From positions 1,983,001 through 2,047,000 of the forward strand of contig NC_020291.1 in assembly GCF_000340885.1 (NCBI RefSeq): 64,000 nt of DNA, written 5' to 3'. Both the position numbers and the translations under genes were made by a program. Of this stretch, positions 41,254 to 50,374 are shown piece after piece. The stretch is from Clostridium saccharoperbutylacetonicum N1-4(HMT) (GTDB lineage Bacteria; Bacillota; Clostridia; Clostridiales; Clostridiaceae). Under the pieces are notes generated by a model. That model saw nothing but the letters and a program-made list of their open reading frames with translations. It had not been told where the DNA came from and did no database searches. Numbering within the stretch: the stretch's first letter is position 1; each line of letters opens with the position of its first letter.

Positions 41254-42783
41254 ATGGCAAAGATTTTAGGTTCAACAGCTATAGGTGGTAATATATCAAA
41301 AATGATAGAAACCCCAGATTACTTTTTAATAAACGGACAAGTATATGATAAAAATACACTTTCTCCAGATCCCTTTGATTTTTGTCCAGTAACTTCAAGT
41401 GCATTAAATGAGATGTCTTTAGCTCAAACTGCATATGTTAATGGTCACTGGGAAAGACAAAGAACAACAAACGGCTATATGATTGATAGTACAGACCCAT
41501 CTACTTGCTATGTAGCAACTCAAGGAACATTTAATTCATCAACAGCTGGGATTTATAAATTAACTAAAAATGCAAATGGAACTTGGACAAATACACCATA
41601 TACTGACTGGGGGGGGAGCTATAGTCCATTTATAGATATGATAAGTCAAGATAGTCAAAAAATTTATTATACAATTCATAGGATGGTAGGTGGTGGTTAC
41701 GTTTATATTGGGCAATTAAATAAAACTACAATGAAATCTACTTATACAAATTTAGTAAATGTGGGAGCAGTAAGAATACTCAAAGATACTGATATGTATA
41801 TTTATTTTACATGTAGCTCAGTCAATGAGACAACTATTAATGTTGGTAAATATGACAAAGTAGCAAATACAGTATCATGGTTATTAGCTGATAAATTTAC
41901 AGCTGGTAATTTTTATAATTTTGAAGCTTCGGATATAGATAATAATGGTGTATTTTATTCTGTCAGAGATGGCTTAGGAATGGGAATGAGTGACCATTAC
42001 GTAGGTATTAGAAAATTTGTGCTAGATACCTCAAAAGATACCATTATTGCATCAAATGTTACTTTAGATACATCATTATATCCAAATGGTAAAATACCAT
42101 TGGTTACTGGTGCTGCTATGGGTGTAACACATACATTATTAAGGCATGCAGATTCAGGCACTGGAAAGAACTATATGACACATATAATTTATAATGGTGG
42201 AACTAGTGGCAACTATACTAATGCAGCTGACTCAGCTTTATACACTTATGAGATAGTAGATGATATTAATTGGAAACTTGTATCTTACACTAGTTTTAAT
42301 CCGGTAATTTATAGAACATGTTTACCAATTTTAAATAATCAAACAATTATACTTGCTTATGAAAGTGGCTGTCATATATATGTTTGGGATTCTGGAACTA
42401 CATCTTATAAGAAGGTATCGTCTTTTGATTCTCCAATAGGTGCTGTAGGAATTGATAGTAACAACAATATATATATTCAATATGCTGATACAAGCATAGA
42501 AATGATTTCAAATGTAATGCCAATTACTGTCTTTGCTGATTTTCAGGAAGATGTATATAACTACAATGGAACAGATATAAGTACAAATATAGTGGCATAT
42601 GTTAAAAATTATCAAGGAAAATACTTACCAGCAAGTATACAAATTAATCTTTATGGTAATTGTAAATTTACAGATGATGGTAAGAGGACTAAAACCGTAA
42701 CTACAACTAATCTTGATAAACTAACAATACCAGTTACTATTTATGATACTGGTAATTTAAGGGTTTCGGTAAAAATATTATAG
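41254..42783 (+). CDS. Putative phage-derived beta-propeller/Ig-like surface protein 1 (509 aa)
   Basis: The protein starts MAKILGSTAIGGNISKMIET and has no signal peptide. Residues ~50-420 are beta-rich with repeating short blades (GIYKLTKNANGTW, VYIGQLNKTTM, INVGKYDKVANTV), suggesting a beta-propeller. The last ~90 residues form an Ig-like domain (DISTNIVAYVKNYQGKYLPASI). The next gene is a paralog with the same N-terminal and C-terminal parts. It follows the fibre gene by 31 bp with SD GGAGG. A role as a second host-binding protein is plausible but unproven. Confidence 0.6.
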   Translation: MAKILGSTAIGGNISKMIETPDYFLINGQVYDKNTLSPDPFDFCPVTSSALNEMSLAQTAYVNGHWERQRTTNGYMIDSTDPSTCYVATQGTFNSSTAGIYKLTKNANGTWTNTPYTDWGGSYSPFIDMISQDSQKIYYTIHRMVGGGYVYIGQLNKTTMKSTYTNLVNVGAVRILKDTDMYIYFTCSSVNETTINVGKYDKVANTVSWLLADKFTAGNFYNFEASDIDNNGVFYSVRDGLGMGMSDHYVGIRKFVLDTSKDTIIASNVTLDTSLYPNGKIPLVTGAAMGVTHTLLRHADSGTGKNYMTHIIYNGGTSGNYTNAADSALYTYEIVDDINWKLVSYTSFNPVIYRTCLPILNNQTIILAYESGCHIYVWDSGTTSYKKVSSFDSPIGAVGIDSNNNIYIQYADTSIEMISNVMPITVFADFQEDVYNYNGTDISTNIVAYVKNYQGKYLPASIQINLYGNCKFTDDGKRTKTVTTTNLDKLTIPVTIYDTGNLRVSVKIL

Positions 42784-42868
42784 GATAACAAATTATCATT
42801 TTGATGATAAAGATAGTTATAAAAAATCAATCAAATAAAAGAAAGAAATAAATAAATAATAGTCGAGG

Positions 42869-42900
42869 AAAAGAAGTAAATTAATGATACTTCTTTTTAT
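42869..42900 (+). terminator. Rho-independent terminator
   Basis: AAAAGAAGTA (42869-42878) pairs exactly with TACTTCTTTT (42888-42897), then TTAT. It separates the two paralogous genes. Confidence 0.82.
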
Positions 42901-42928
42901 TATGTTAAATTTTAAGGAGGAATAAATT

Positions 42929-44470
42929 ATGGCAAAAATACTAGATTCTAATACAATAACAGGAGCAGTTCAAAAAGTGGTTGAGACTCCAACTGGATAT
43001 ATTATAAATGGACATTTTTACGATAAGGTACAGATGATTCCTAAACCATTAAAACTATTTCCAACACTAGGAGATACTACTGATTTAAGTATGTCACAAA
43101 AATTACTATTAGGCAGCCCAATAGCTAATCACTTTAAAACACAAGGAGATACTATTGTTAGTGATAGATATGATTCAACAATATCGTATGTTTGGGTAGT
43201 AGGAGCAAGAACTGCTACAACACAAAGATTATTAAAAATAAAAGAAAATAGTGGAGATGTTAGCTTAGTTAATTCAAATTCTTATGTATCTGTACCAACT
43301 TATAACCCGTTAGTTAGAGCTTATTGCGGGCAAGATTCTACTTATTTATATTATATAGTTTCTTGTGCTTCAGTATACACAGAATATTTTGTAAAAGTAG
43401 ATAAAACGACATTAGTTATGACTGTTATAGAAAGCCTTTTAAATTATTCTTGGGGATCAGCAATAAAGGAAAATTCTACTCATATATATTATGGTAGAAA
43501 GCAAGGTTATGGTACTAGCACCTTAAAGAGATATAATAAAACAACTAGTACAACAGATACCTTTAGTATAACTGCTAAAACATCAAATATTTACTTTAGC
43601 ACATGTTTCTCAGAAATAGTATCAAATAGTGATACTTCTTTCTACACCTATTCATTATCACATAATCAATCAACTAATAAGTTTGGAGTTACAAGATATG
43701 CTTTTGATACTACACAAACTTCTTTAGATAAAGTTTGCACTGAAGCAGATATGAATATAACTTGGGGTTCTATTACACAATTCCCTGTAGTTGCTTCTAA
43801 TCCATCTGTTACTTATGAACCATTTATAACTACTGCTAGTAATGGTGATAAGTATCTTAATTTTGCAGTGTATGAAATAGCTAGTGGTTCAACTCCTACT
43901 AACATTCCAAGCTATGGTATATATACATTCTTACTTGATAATTCATCAAATACGTTAACATTTAAGAATTTTGTTCAGGTTACTGCTGATTATTTTAGAG
44001 GATTTATTGGAACTAAAAGCAATACATTCTTAGTTTGTGCTTCTTCAACAACTACTATATTTATGAATTTTGATGAAGCAAGTGCAAAATTCAGTATTAC
44101 AGACACAATAAGCAATCAACCTTCACATATAGGAATAGACCAGTCTGAAAACATTTGGATAGTAAATGCACTTGGGGAAGTAGACTACTTAAATCCATTT
44201 GTACCAACTAATATAAATGTTGCTTATGAAAATTCAGCATATAAATATGAAGGAACAGATATAAGTACTTTCTGTACAGTTAATTGCCAAAACTATAGCG
44301 GAAAATATATTGAAGCTAAATTGCAATTAACATTGAAAGGTAATGGAGTATTTACTTCAAATAGCAGTAAAGTAATAACTGTAAATGCATTAGCCACTGG
44401 TGATTTAAAAGTTCCTATTAAAATTACTGGAGCTGGTAGCTTAACAGTATATCCGCAATTAGTAATGTAA
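42929..44470 (+). CDS. Putative phage-derived beta-propeller/Ig-like surface protein 2 (513 aa)
   Basis: A paralog of the preceding 509-aa protein: it starts MAKILDSNTITGAVQKVVET, followed by the same ING..YDK..x.PKP segment, a long beta-rich middle with blade-like repeats (LKIKENSGDVSL, FVKVDKTTLVM, LKRYNKTTSTT) and the Ig-like end DISTFCTVNCQNYSGKYIEA. The ends are better conserved than the middle, as in fibre proteins whose tips diverge to change host or ligand. It has SD AAGGAGG and its own terminator. Confidence 0.6.
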   Translation: MAKILDSNTITGAVQKVVETPTGYIINGHFYDKVQMIPKPLKLFPTLGDTTDLSMSQKLLLGSPIANHFKTQGDTIVSDRYDSTISYVWVVGARTATTQRLLKIKENSGDVSLVNSNSYVSVPTYNPLVRAYCGQDSTYLYYIVSCASVYTEYFVKVDKTTLVMTVIESLLNYSWGSAIKENSTHIYYGRKQGYGTSTLKRYNKTTSTTDTFSITAKTSNIYFSTCFSEIVSNSDTSFYTYSLSHNQSTNKFGVTRYAFDTTQTSLDKVCTEADMNITWGSITQFPVVASNPSVTYEPFITTASNGDKYLNFAVYEIASGSTPTNIPSYGIYTFLLDNSSNTLTFKNFVQVTADYFRGFIGTKSNTFLVCASSTTTIFMNFDEASAKFSITDTISNQPSHIGIDQSENIWIVNALGEVDYLNPFVPTNINVAYENSAYKYEGTDISTFCTVNCQNYSGKYIEAKLQLTLKGNGVFTSNSSKVITVNALATGDLKVPIKITGAGSLTVYPQLVM

Positions 44471-44473
44471 TAA

Positions 44474-44557
44474 CAAAAATGGGGGCGGAATTCCCCTATT
44501 TTTATTTAAGGCACAATCAAAAAATAACAGGCCAGTATGTTTGTCTGTCATTTTTTT
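44474..44557 (+). terminator. Terminator hairpins after the second paralog
   Basis: AAAAATGGGG (44476-44485) pairs with CCCCTATTTTT (44493-44503). A second hairpin (AACAG...CTGTC then TTTTTT) lies at about 44526-44557. Confidence 0.75.
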
Positions 44558-44586
44558 CATGTGCTTAATTAGGAGGTGAAAGTAAA

Positions 44587-45522
44587 ATGAGTTTTGGTGA
44601 TGGTATAGCAAAAAGCATTGGTAATGTAGGATATAGTAAAATAATACCTATTGCTGACGGAACTGCAATAGTGAACAGCAGTGTTGATGTAGATATTCTT
44701 CAATTTCTTAGTCCTTCAAGAGACAAAGACGTACCATTTGAAAGAACTGTAATTACTGATAATATTACAATAAATAATATAAGAATAAATTCTGATACTC
44801 AATTTGTTATTTCTGGTGTAGATATACCTATTACATGCTATACATGTGGTACTGAATGGCATAATGTGTTATCTACAGTAATTGATCAGTATTATCCTAA
44901 TCCAGCAATGCTTAAAGCAACTTGTCAAGTTATAGATAAGAATGATGCTAATAAGTATATCACGCAGTATTTAACTATGAACTACACAAGAGTACATTCC
45001 AATATAATTCCTATCAGTTGTTATAAATCAAAATATTTGATGAATAACAGCAAGTATGTTTTAAGTAAGAGTATGGGACATAAGGAGCAATTGTATGACA
45101 TTGATGTAGAAACAAAAGCAACTATTAATTGGGAAGAGGATTATGATATAGTTTGTAATCCAGCAGTTACATTTATAGAAAATAGAATTCCTTATACAAA
45201 AAATAGTATTACTTTAAATCAACCAGTTTCGGTAAATGTAGAGGATTATAAGCCTCCAATTATATCTCCAGATTTTTCTGGTGGAGCTTTAAATAGCTTC
45301 AGAATAGTAGTTCAAAAGTGTTCGTATTTTGAACAATACTTATCATTTAAAACAGGAAAAATAGTTGATATCAGTGGATTACCTCAAGGCATGGTTTATG
45401 AACTTGGATATTTAAAGGGTTCACCTTTAATTTCGGGAAAGTATCCCATTTCTATTAAAATGGAGGATAAATCTGTTCTCAGTGGGTTGCTAATTGTAAC
45501 ACAAGTGCCACGTGAACTTTAG
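44587..45522 (+). CDS. Putative tail-region protein with Ig-like C-terminus (311 aa)
   Basis: The N-terminal ~170 residues are an unassigned beta-rich domain with a CYTC pair (DIPITCYTCGTEWHNV). Residues ~215-311 look like a putative Ig (He_PIG-like) module: SPDFSGGALNSFRIVV, DISGLPQGMVYELGYLKGSP and SGKYPISIKMED, ending in a final strand. The SD is AGGAGGTG. It lies 116 bp after the previous gene and 18 bp before the next small gene. It is probably a structural or binding part of the same tail-derived set. Confidence 0.5.
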   Translation: MSFGDGIAKSIGNVGYSKIIPIADGTAIVNSSVDVDILQFLSPSRDKDVPFERTVITDNITINNIRINSDTQFVISGVDIPITCYTCGTEWHNVLSTVIDQYYPNPAMLKATCQVIDKNDANKYITQYLTMNYTRVHSNIIPISCYKSKYLMNNSKYVLSKSMGHKEQLYDIDVETKATINWEEDYDIVCNPAVTFIENRIPYTKNSITLNQPVSVNVEDYKPPIISPDFSGGALNSFRIVVQKCSYFEQYLSFKTGKIVDISGLPQGMVYELGYLKGSPLISGKYPISIKMEDKSVLSGLLIVTQVPREL

Positions 45523-45540
45523 GAAAGGAGGGTTAATAAC

Positions 45541-45765
45541 ATGGTTAGATATTATTTTAATTCCAATTCAGAAATAGTTTTAACTAATGATTTAGATATA
45601 AATATAGTTCAACATGTAAACCCAGTTACTCAAAAATATTTTGCCAATAAAGATGAGGCGATAGCGTGGGCAACGGAATATATAAAGCATTTTGATGAAA
45701 CTCTAGTTAAATCAGATGAGAAAGTGGAACAATCAAATGAGATTGAGGACATAAAAGGAAAATAG
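45541..45765 (+). CDS. Small protein at the end of the tail region (74 aa)
   Basis: MVRYYFNSNSEIVLTNDLDI and the following NPVTQKYFANKDEAIAWATEY resemble the small accessory proteins found after phage tail fibre genes, with a charged C-terminal tail. It has a strong SD (AAGGAGGG) and is 18 bp after the 311-aa gene. It may be a fibre chaperone; this is a guess from position. Confidence 0.55.
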   Translation: MVRYYFNSNSEIVLTNDLDINIVQHVNPVTQKYFANKDEAIAWATEYIKHFDETLVKSDEKVEQSNEIEDIKGK

Positions 45766-45778
45766 ATTAATCATCAAA

Positions 45779-46130
45779 CAAATGAGTGATGCAATAGTGG
45801 AAACGCCTGCGGGTATAACTATGTAAAATTGTAAATGATAACTTAATAATGTATTTAAGTAATGGAGGAGAACCAAATCCAGATGGAGGAGGCTCTCCTT
45901 TTTTTTTGTTTCAAGAAGAAGGTTGATGATAAGTTTTGTGAATATTAAAAACTTATATATAATAATGCTGACTATTCTTATATGATGTAACAGTCAAAAG
46001 TAGAATGACAAGAAGTATCTAAAAAGGTACTTCTTATTTTCAATAAAAGAACTTGTTATATAAGTGAGAAAAAGAATGGGTTATCACTTGCTACTGATAC
46101 GGTGAACCGTACCATAAATGACGTAGACTT
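45779..46130 (+). repeat. Dispersed repeat, copy 1
   Basis: Two parts match other copies in the window. The 3' part (about 45840-45960: TTAATAATGTATTTAAGTAA, then a GGAGGAGAACC...GGCTCTCCTTTTTTTTT terminator and GAAGAAGGTTGATGATAA) matches 48700-48790 and 53330-53425. The 5' part (about 46045-46120, TATCACTTGCTACTGATACGG onward) matches copies at 48506 and 50445. Here the two parts are in reverse order to copies 2 and 4, as if a unit repeats end to end. Confidence 0.65.
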
Positions 46131-46153
46131 TTACTAAATTTGTATGAAATATA

Positions 46154-46181
46154 TTGACAATGTAATTAAGAAGAGTATAAT
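46154..46181 (+). promoter_or_regulatory. Promoter of the T-box/metRS transcript
   Basis: TTGACA (46154-46159), 16 bp and TATAAT (46176-46181) directly precede the T-box leader. Confidence 0.75.
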
Positions 46182-46189
46182 GATTACAA

Positions 46190-46476
46190 ATGCAATGAAG
46201 AGGAAAGTAACTTTAAGAATACTTATACAGAGAGTTTCCATTGGTGAGAGGAAGCAAAGAATATTAAAGTGAAAATGGCCTTGGAGCGGTGTACCGAGAT
46301 TTTTATTATAAAAATTAAGGCTGCAACGGATTCACCCGTTATAGTGATAGAGTATAATCATATGATATATGACGTACTTGATGAGGTGCATATTGTAAGG
46401 TATGCATGAAATAGGATGGTAACACGAAGTTTAGCTCTCGTTCCTAAGATTAATTTCTTAGGACGGGAGCTTTTTT
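46190..46476 (+). ncRNA. T-box leader (methionine-type)
   Basis: The ~285-nt leader has the AGAGAGTTTCC stem I base, a stem I region with AAAATGG that contains an ATG specifier candidate (46275-46277), and the T-box sequence AGGATGGTAACACGAAG (46413-46429). The TGGT in its bulge would pair with the ACCA end of tRNA-Met. A long terminator (GCTCTCGTTCCTAAGA with complement, 46434-46470, then TTTTTT) is the alternative structure. It should allow transcription of the MetRS gene when tRNA-Met is uncharged. Only the exact specifier position is uncertain. Confidence 0.88.
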
Positions 46477-46513
46477 ATATTTAAGTTTTATTATAAATAG
46501 GAGGATTTAGAAG

Positions 46514-48145
46514 ATGAATATTTTTATTGGAGGGGCTTGGCCATACGCTAATGGTTCATTACATATTGGCCATATAGCTGCATTATTACCAGGAGATGTA
46601 TTAGCAAGATATTATAGGGTGAAGGGAGATAATGTATTATATGTTTCAGGGAGTGATTGTCATGGAACTCCTATATCAATAAGAGCAAAGAAAGAAGGTG
46701 TATCGCCAAAGGATATAGCCGATAAATATCATGCAGAATTTAAAAAGTGTTTTGAAAGGTTAAATTTTTCATATGATTATTATGGTAGAACAGATGATGA
46801 ATTTCATAAGAAGGATGTACAAGAAGCTATAGTCTTACTATACAATAAAGGATTAATTTATGAAAAGGAAGTAGAACAAATATACTGTCAACATTGCAAC
46901 CAGTTTTTGCCAGACAGATATGTTGAAGGAGTGTGTCCAAAATGTAATTCAATTGCAAGAGGAGACCAATGTGATAATTGTGGCACTTTACTAGAGCCAT
47001 TAGAACTTTCAGAAAGAAAATGTAAGTTGTGCAGCAATACACCAATAGTAAAGAATACAAAACAGTTATACTTCGCTTTATCTAAGTTTCAAAACACTAT
47101 TAAAGAAAACCTAGATAAAACTCAAAGTAATTGGAGAGTTAATGCAATAAATAATACAGAAAGATACCTAGATGAAGGGTTATGTGATAGGGCTATATCA
47201 AGAGACTTATCATTAGGAATAGATATACCTATACAACAGTTTAGAGATAAAAAGGTTTATGTATGGATAGATGCTGTATTAGGATATCTTACAATGAGTA
47301 AAAAATGGGCATTAGAAAATAAAAAATCCTATAAAGAGTTTTGGGATGAAAATGCCACTTCATATTATGTACATGGTAAAGATAACATACCTTTTCATTC
47401 TATAATTTTACCAGCTTTAATAAAGGGCATAGGATATAATAAGTTGCCTGATAGGATAATATCCAGTGAATATTTAACATTGGAGGGTAAAAAAATATCA
47501 ACAAGTAATAGCTGGGCCGTATGGGTGCCAGATATAATAGAACGTTACAACCCAGATGCGTTAAGATATTTTTTCTTAATTAATGCACCAGAAAAAAGAG
47601 ATACTGATTTTTCTTGGAGAGAATTTGTGAATAGCAATAATGGTGAATTATTGGGGGCATATGGCAATTTAGTTAATAGAACTTTAGTTTTTGCTAAAAA
47701 ATATTTTAATAGTAAAATTCCTAATGGAGAAGTAGCTATTAATATAAAAGAAGAAATAACTAGTTTATATAATGTTATAGGAAATCATATTGAACAAGGA
47801 AACTTAAAAGTTGCACTTGAGAAAGTTTTTGAATTTATAAGAAGTATGAATAAATATTTTGATGAAAATGCACCATGGATTACAGTAAAAGATAATTTGG
47901 AGGTTTGTGGTAATACAATATATAATTGTATTTATTCAATAGCAAATTTAGCAAACTTATTATCACCCTTTTTGCCAGAATCTTCAGGGAAGATAAAAGC
48001 ATGGTTAGGTATTAGTGGGGATAGATGGGAAACTGTTGAGCCGAGGTATGGTGTTTCAATAGAGGAAGTTACAATATTATTTGAAAGACTTGATAAGAAG
48101 ATAATAGAAGAAGAGAAAAATAGGTTGTTGAACTGTAAAAATTAA
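46514..48145 (+). CDS. metG: Methionyl-tRNA synthetase, accessory MetRS2-type
   Basis: The 543-aa enzyme has the HIGH motif (GSLHIGHIAALLPGD), a zinc domain with eight Cys in four pairs (CQHC, CPKC, CDNC, CKLC, ~130-185), the KMSKS region as GKKISTS, and an anticodon domain with FSWREFVNSNNGELLGAYGN. It ends without the C-terminal tRNA-binding domain of the long MetRS. The KISTS form and the double zinc knuckle are those of the MetRS2-like group, known to resist MetRS inhibitors. A Met T-box controls it. It is probably a second copy in the genome; that needs confirmation. Confidence 0.88.
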   Translation: MNIFIGGAWPYANGSLHIGHIAALLPGDVLARYYRVKGDNVLYVSGSDCHGTPISIRAKKEGVSPKDIADKYHAEFKKCFERLNFSYDYYGRTDDEFHKKDVQEAIVLLYNKGLIYEKEVEQIYCQHCNQFLPDRYVEGVCPKCNSIARGDQCDNCGTLLEPLELSERKCKLCSNTPIVKNTKQLYFALSKFQNTIKENLDKTQSNWRVNAINNTERYLDEGLCDRAISRDLSLGIDIPIQQFRDKKVYVWIDAVLGYLTMSKKWALENKKSYKEFWDENATSYYVHGKDNIPFHSIILPALIKGIGYNKLPDRIISSEYLTLEGKKISTSNSWAVWVPDIIERYNPDALRYFFLINAPEKRDTDFSWREFVNSNNGELLGAYGNLVNRTLVFAKKYFNSKIPNGEVAINIKEEITSLYNVIGNHIEQGNLKVALEKVFEFIRSMNKYFDENAPWITVKDNLEVCGNTIYNCIYSIANLANLLSPFLPESSGKIKAWLGISGDRWETVEPRYGVSIEEVTILFERLDKKIIEEEKNRLLNCKN

Positions 48146-48181
48146 ATATATATTATAATAAGGATATATATAAAATCTTTA

Positions 48182-48448
48182 AATTTACAAAAAATGACTC
48201 TTGCCATAGATGAAAAAAGTAATTTGCAATATAGAGCAAGGCAAAATGTTGTATTTGAACATGGATATTTAATTGGGAAATTAGGACGAAAGAAAGTATG
48301 TGCATTGGTGAAAGAAAATATAGAAAAACCTAATGATATAGCAGGCGTTGTTTATATACAAATGAATGATGACAAATCATGGAGGTGGGATGTAATTAAG
48401 GAAATGAAAAAATTAGGATATGATATAGACACAAATAAGTTGGTATAG
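48182..48448 (+). pseudogene. C-terminal fragment of a TIR-like nucleotide-binding protein
   Basis: About 84 codons match the end of the predicted nucleotide-binding TIR-like family (PF10137 type): LQYRARQNVVFEHGYLIGKL, GRKKVCALVKENIEKP and SWRWDVIKEMKKLGYDID. The usual N-terminal half (start of the TIR-like fold and its catalytic region) is missing, and there is no SD before the ATG at 48194. In other bacteria such domains are NAD-degrading effectors of antiphage systems. Here only a dead tail remains, directly behind the MetRS gene. Confidence 0.7.
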
Positions 48449-48505
48449 TCTTGTAATTAACTATATTTAAAGAATATTAATATAGGTATATACTAAATTA
48501 AAAAG

Positions 48506-48800
48506 GTGTTATCACTTGCTACTGATACGGTGAACCATATCATAAATGAAGGATAGCATGTAAAATCAAAGAACAAAACTAAGGATATCAAGCTACACAT
48601 CAAGGAAATAGTAAAATAGACTATTGTATATGTTAACTTTCTTAATAACCATGAATAAGTCTAGAGATATGGAACTAATAGAGCATAAATATAATTAACA
48701 ACTTAATAACGTATTTAAGTATTTTAGGAGAACCAAGTTATTCTTATTTTACTTTTAGAAGAAGGTTCATGATAAATCTTATCAATATAAAAATTTGTAT
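48506..48800 (+). repeat. Dispersed repeat, copy 2
   Basis: The 5' part (48506-48560) holds TATCACTTGCTACTGATACGG then GTGAACCATATCATAAATGA; the 3' part (48700-48790) has AACTTAATAACGTATTTAAG, TTTTAGGAGAACC and AGAAGAAGGTTCATGATAA. The middle (GATATCAAGCTACACATCAAGG) aligns with copy 4. The rest of 48449-48945 shows no gene. Confidence 0.65.
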
Positions 48801-48945
48801 ACAGTATAATAAAGAAAAACTTTCAAAAAGCATGTTATAATTGATTCAGAATGGGAAATAAATACGCAAAAATTTCTTATTTTTGCGTATTTTATAAAGA
48901 CATATGTGGAAATGATTTCTGATAGTAATCTTATTCTTTATTATG

Positions 48946-49791
48946 TCATATTTCATAAATAGCTTCTGCTTCTTTTATTCCTTGATTAAATCCAGCCTTT
49001 GCAGATGCTGGAGTATGAGTTGGGTCATAAGGATTTTTTCCTATTGCTAAAATGCTATCTTTATTAGGTACAATAAGGGAAACAGATGAGCTTTTTTGCA
49101 TTTCAGCAACATCTTCTTCAACGCTTGGAATTAGACCATGCTTTTGGGGCATAGGAGATAAAACTACAACTTTATCATAAGAAGCTGCTAAATGTGCATT
49201 TGTAGTTGAAACCATTCCTCCATCAATCCAATCTATTCCATTAAAGTTTACTAATGGCCAGAGTCCTGGAACTGCACCACTTGCAGTTACTGCATTTATT
49301 AGCGTTGTTCCTGAATCTTTATCAAGTACATGGAGATTTCCAGTTTCCGCATTTATTGCAGTGACCTTTAACTTTGAAGGCCAGATACTTGTGGTAAGTC
49401 GTGATTCAACTACTAATTTACGTTCTTCTACTGATGCCTTTGGAGGATATTTTTTTGCAATATCTCCAAATATCCTTCCTATTTCTTTTTTATTATCTTT
49501 ACCATATTGAAACGCTTGAAGCCATAACATCATAAGTTCAGAGCTAACAGATGCATTTACTTCAGATGTATTTGGGATGAGTTGAGACTCATAAAGTTTT
49601 TTCATATCGTAGTTACTTGCTAATGCGGATCCAACAAACGAACCAGCAGAAGTTCCAATTATAACATCTGCGTCTGCTAAATTAAGTCCCTCTTGCAGTA
49701 AGGCTGTAATTATACCAATCTCCCAAGCAATTCCAGTTACTCCGCCTCCACCTAATACGACAGCTCGTGTTTTTTTATTAATGTTTTGCAT
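48946..49791 (-). CDS. Patatin-like phospholipase
   Basis: From the ATG at 49791 (SD GGAGAG) the protein is 281 aa; an ATG at 49806 lies on the SD itself. It has the oxyanion loop GGGGVTGIAWEIG, the nucleophile elbow GTSAGS (Ser) and the catalytic Asp in WIDGGMVSTTNAHLA. These define the patatin Ser-Asp dyad. It hydrolyses acyl esters, probably lipids; there is no signal peptide. It is divergent from a MerR regulator, and a long-spacer promoter lies between them. Confidence 0.9.
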   Translation of the reverse strand: MQNINKKTRAVVLGGGGVTGIAWEIGIITALLQEGLNLADADVIIGTSAGSFVGSALASNYDMKKLYESQLIPNTSEVNASVSSELMMLWLQAFQYGKDNKKEIGRIFGDIAKKYPPKASVEERKLVVESRLTTSIWPSKLKVTAINAETGNLHVLDKDSGTTLINAVTASGAVPGLWPLVNFNGIDWIDGGMVSTTNAHLAASYDKVVVLSPMPQKHGLIPSVEEDVAEMQKSSSVSLIVPNKDSILAIGKNPYDPTHTPASAKAGFNQGIKEAEAIYEI

Positions 49792-49842
49792 GATAATACT
49801 CTCCATTTCTTTATTGTATTAACTAGTAAAGGGTTTAGATAT

Positions 49843-49874
49843 AGTATAAACTATGAAGTAAGGTTTAGAGTCAA
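49843..49874 (-). promoter_or_regulatory. MerR-type promoter for the patatin gene
   Basis: On the minus strand TTGACT (complement of 49869-49874) is followed after 19 bp by TTATAC (49844-49849) or after 20 bp by TATACT (49843-49848). The spacer holds a weak AAACTA...GGTTT dyad. The layout suits activation by the divergent MerR protein. Confidence 0.65.
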
Positions 49875-49895
49875 GAGAAATTAGTGAGGTATTTT

Positions 49896-50288
49896 ATGAA
49901 AATAAATGAAGTTTCAAAAAAAACTGGGTTGTCTATATCTACTATTAGATTTTATGAAAAGGAAGGCTTGATTCCTGAAAAATATGTTAGTAGGGATACA
50001 AATAATTATAGGAATTATTCTGTAGATATAATTGAGTATCTATTAATGATAAAAACAGTTCATTCTGTGGGTTTTTCTTTAAAAGAGATCAAAGAGATAG
50101 AAAAAAGTAATGAAAATACATTTTCGATTGATAGAAAAATTGAACTCTTACAAAAAAAGATAAAGGAAGTAGAAGAGCAAAAAGAAAATTTAAATAAAAC
50201 GGAAACTAGATTAAAAAAGATGTTGAAAAACAAATTAAATTTAAAATTTAGATTAACTGAAGGGGTTACCAATGAAGATAAGAATTAG
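49896..50288 (+). CDS. MerR family transcriptional regulator
   Basis: From ATG 49896 (SD GTGAGGT) the protein is 130 aa and begins with the family N-terminus MKINEVSKKTGLSISTIRFYEKEGLIPE, then the wing NNYRNYSVDII. A GTG at 49884 lies in the SD and was rejected. The C-terminal coiled coil (LQKKIKEVEEQKENLNKTET) is for dimerisation; no Cys-rich metal site is present, so it probably senses a small molecule. It most likely activates the divergent patatin gene. Confidence 0.9.
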   Translation: MKINEVSKKTGLSISTIRFYEKEGLIPEKYVSRDTNNYRNYSVDIIEYLLMIKTVHSVGFSLKEIKEIEKSNENTFSIDRKIELLQKKIKEVEEQKENLNKTETRLKKMLKNKLNLKFRLTEGVTNEDKN

Positions 50289-50374
50289 TTCTGATAGTTT
50301 CTCGAAAAGCTAATAACGCTGTAGATTTGCTACGTTCTATTTCTATTTTATTAAACAGTTAACAGTATTATGAT

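Noticed and set aside
41254..44470. Diversity-generating retroelement
   Set aside because: Divergent fibre centres prompted the idea, but there is no reverse transcriptase and no template repeat in the window.
45782..45826. 14-codon frame MSDAIVETPAGITM
   Set aside because: No SD at the proper distance and no neighbour that would explain it; it lies in the dispersed repeat.
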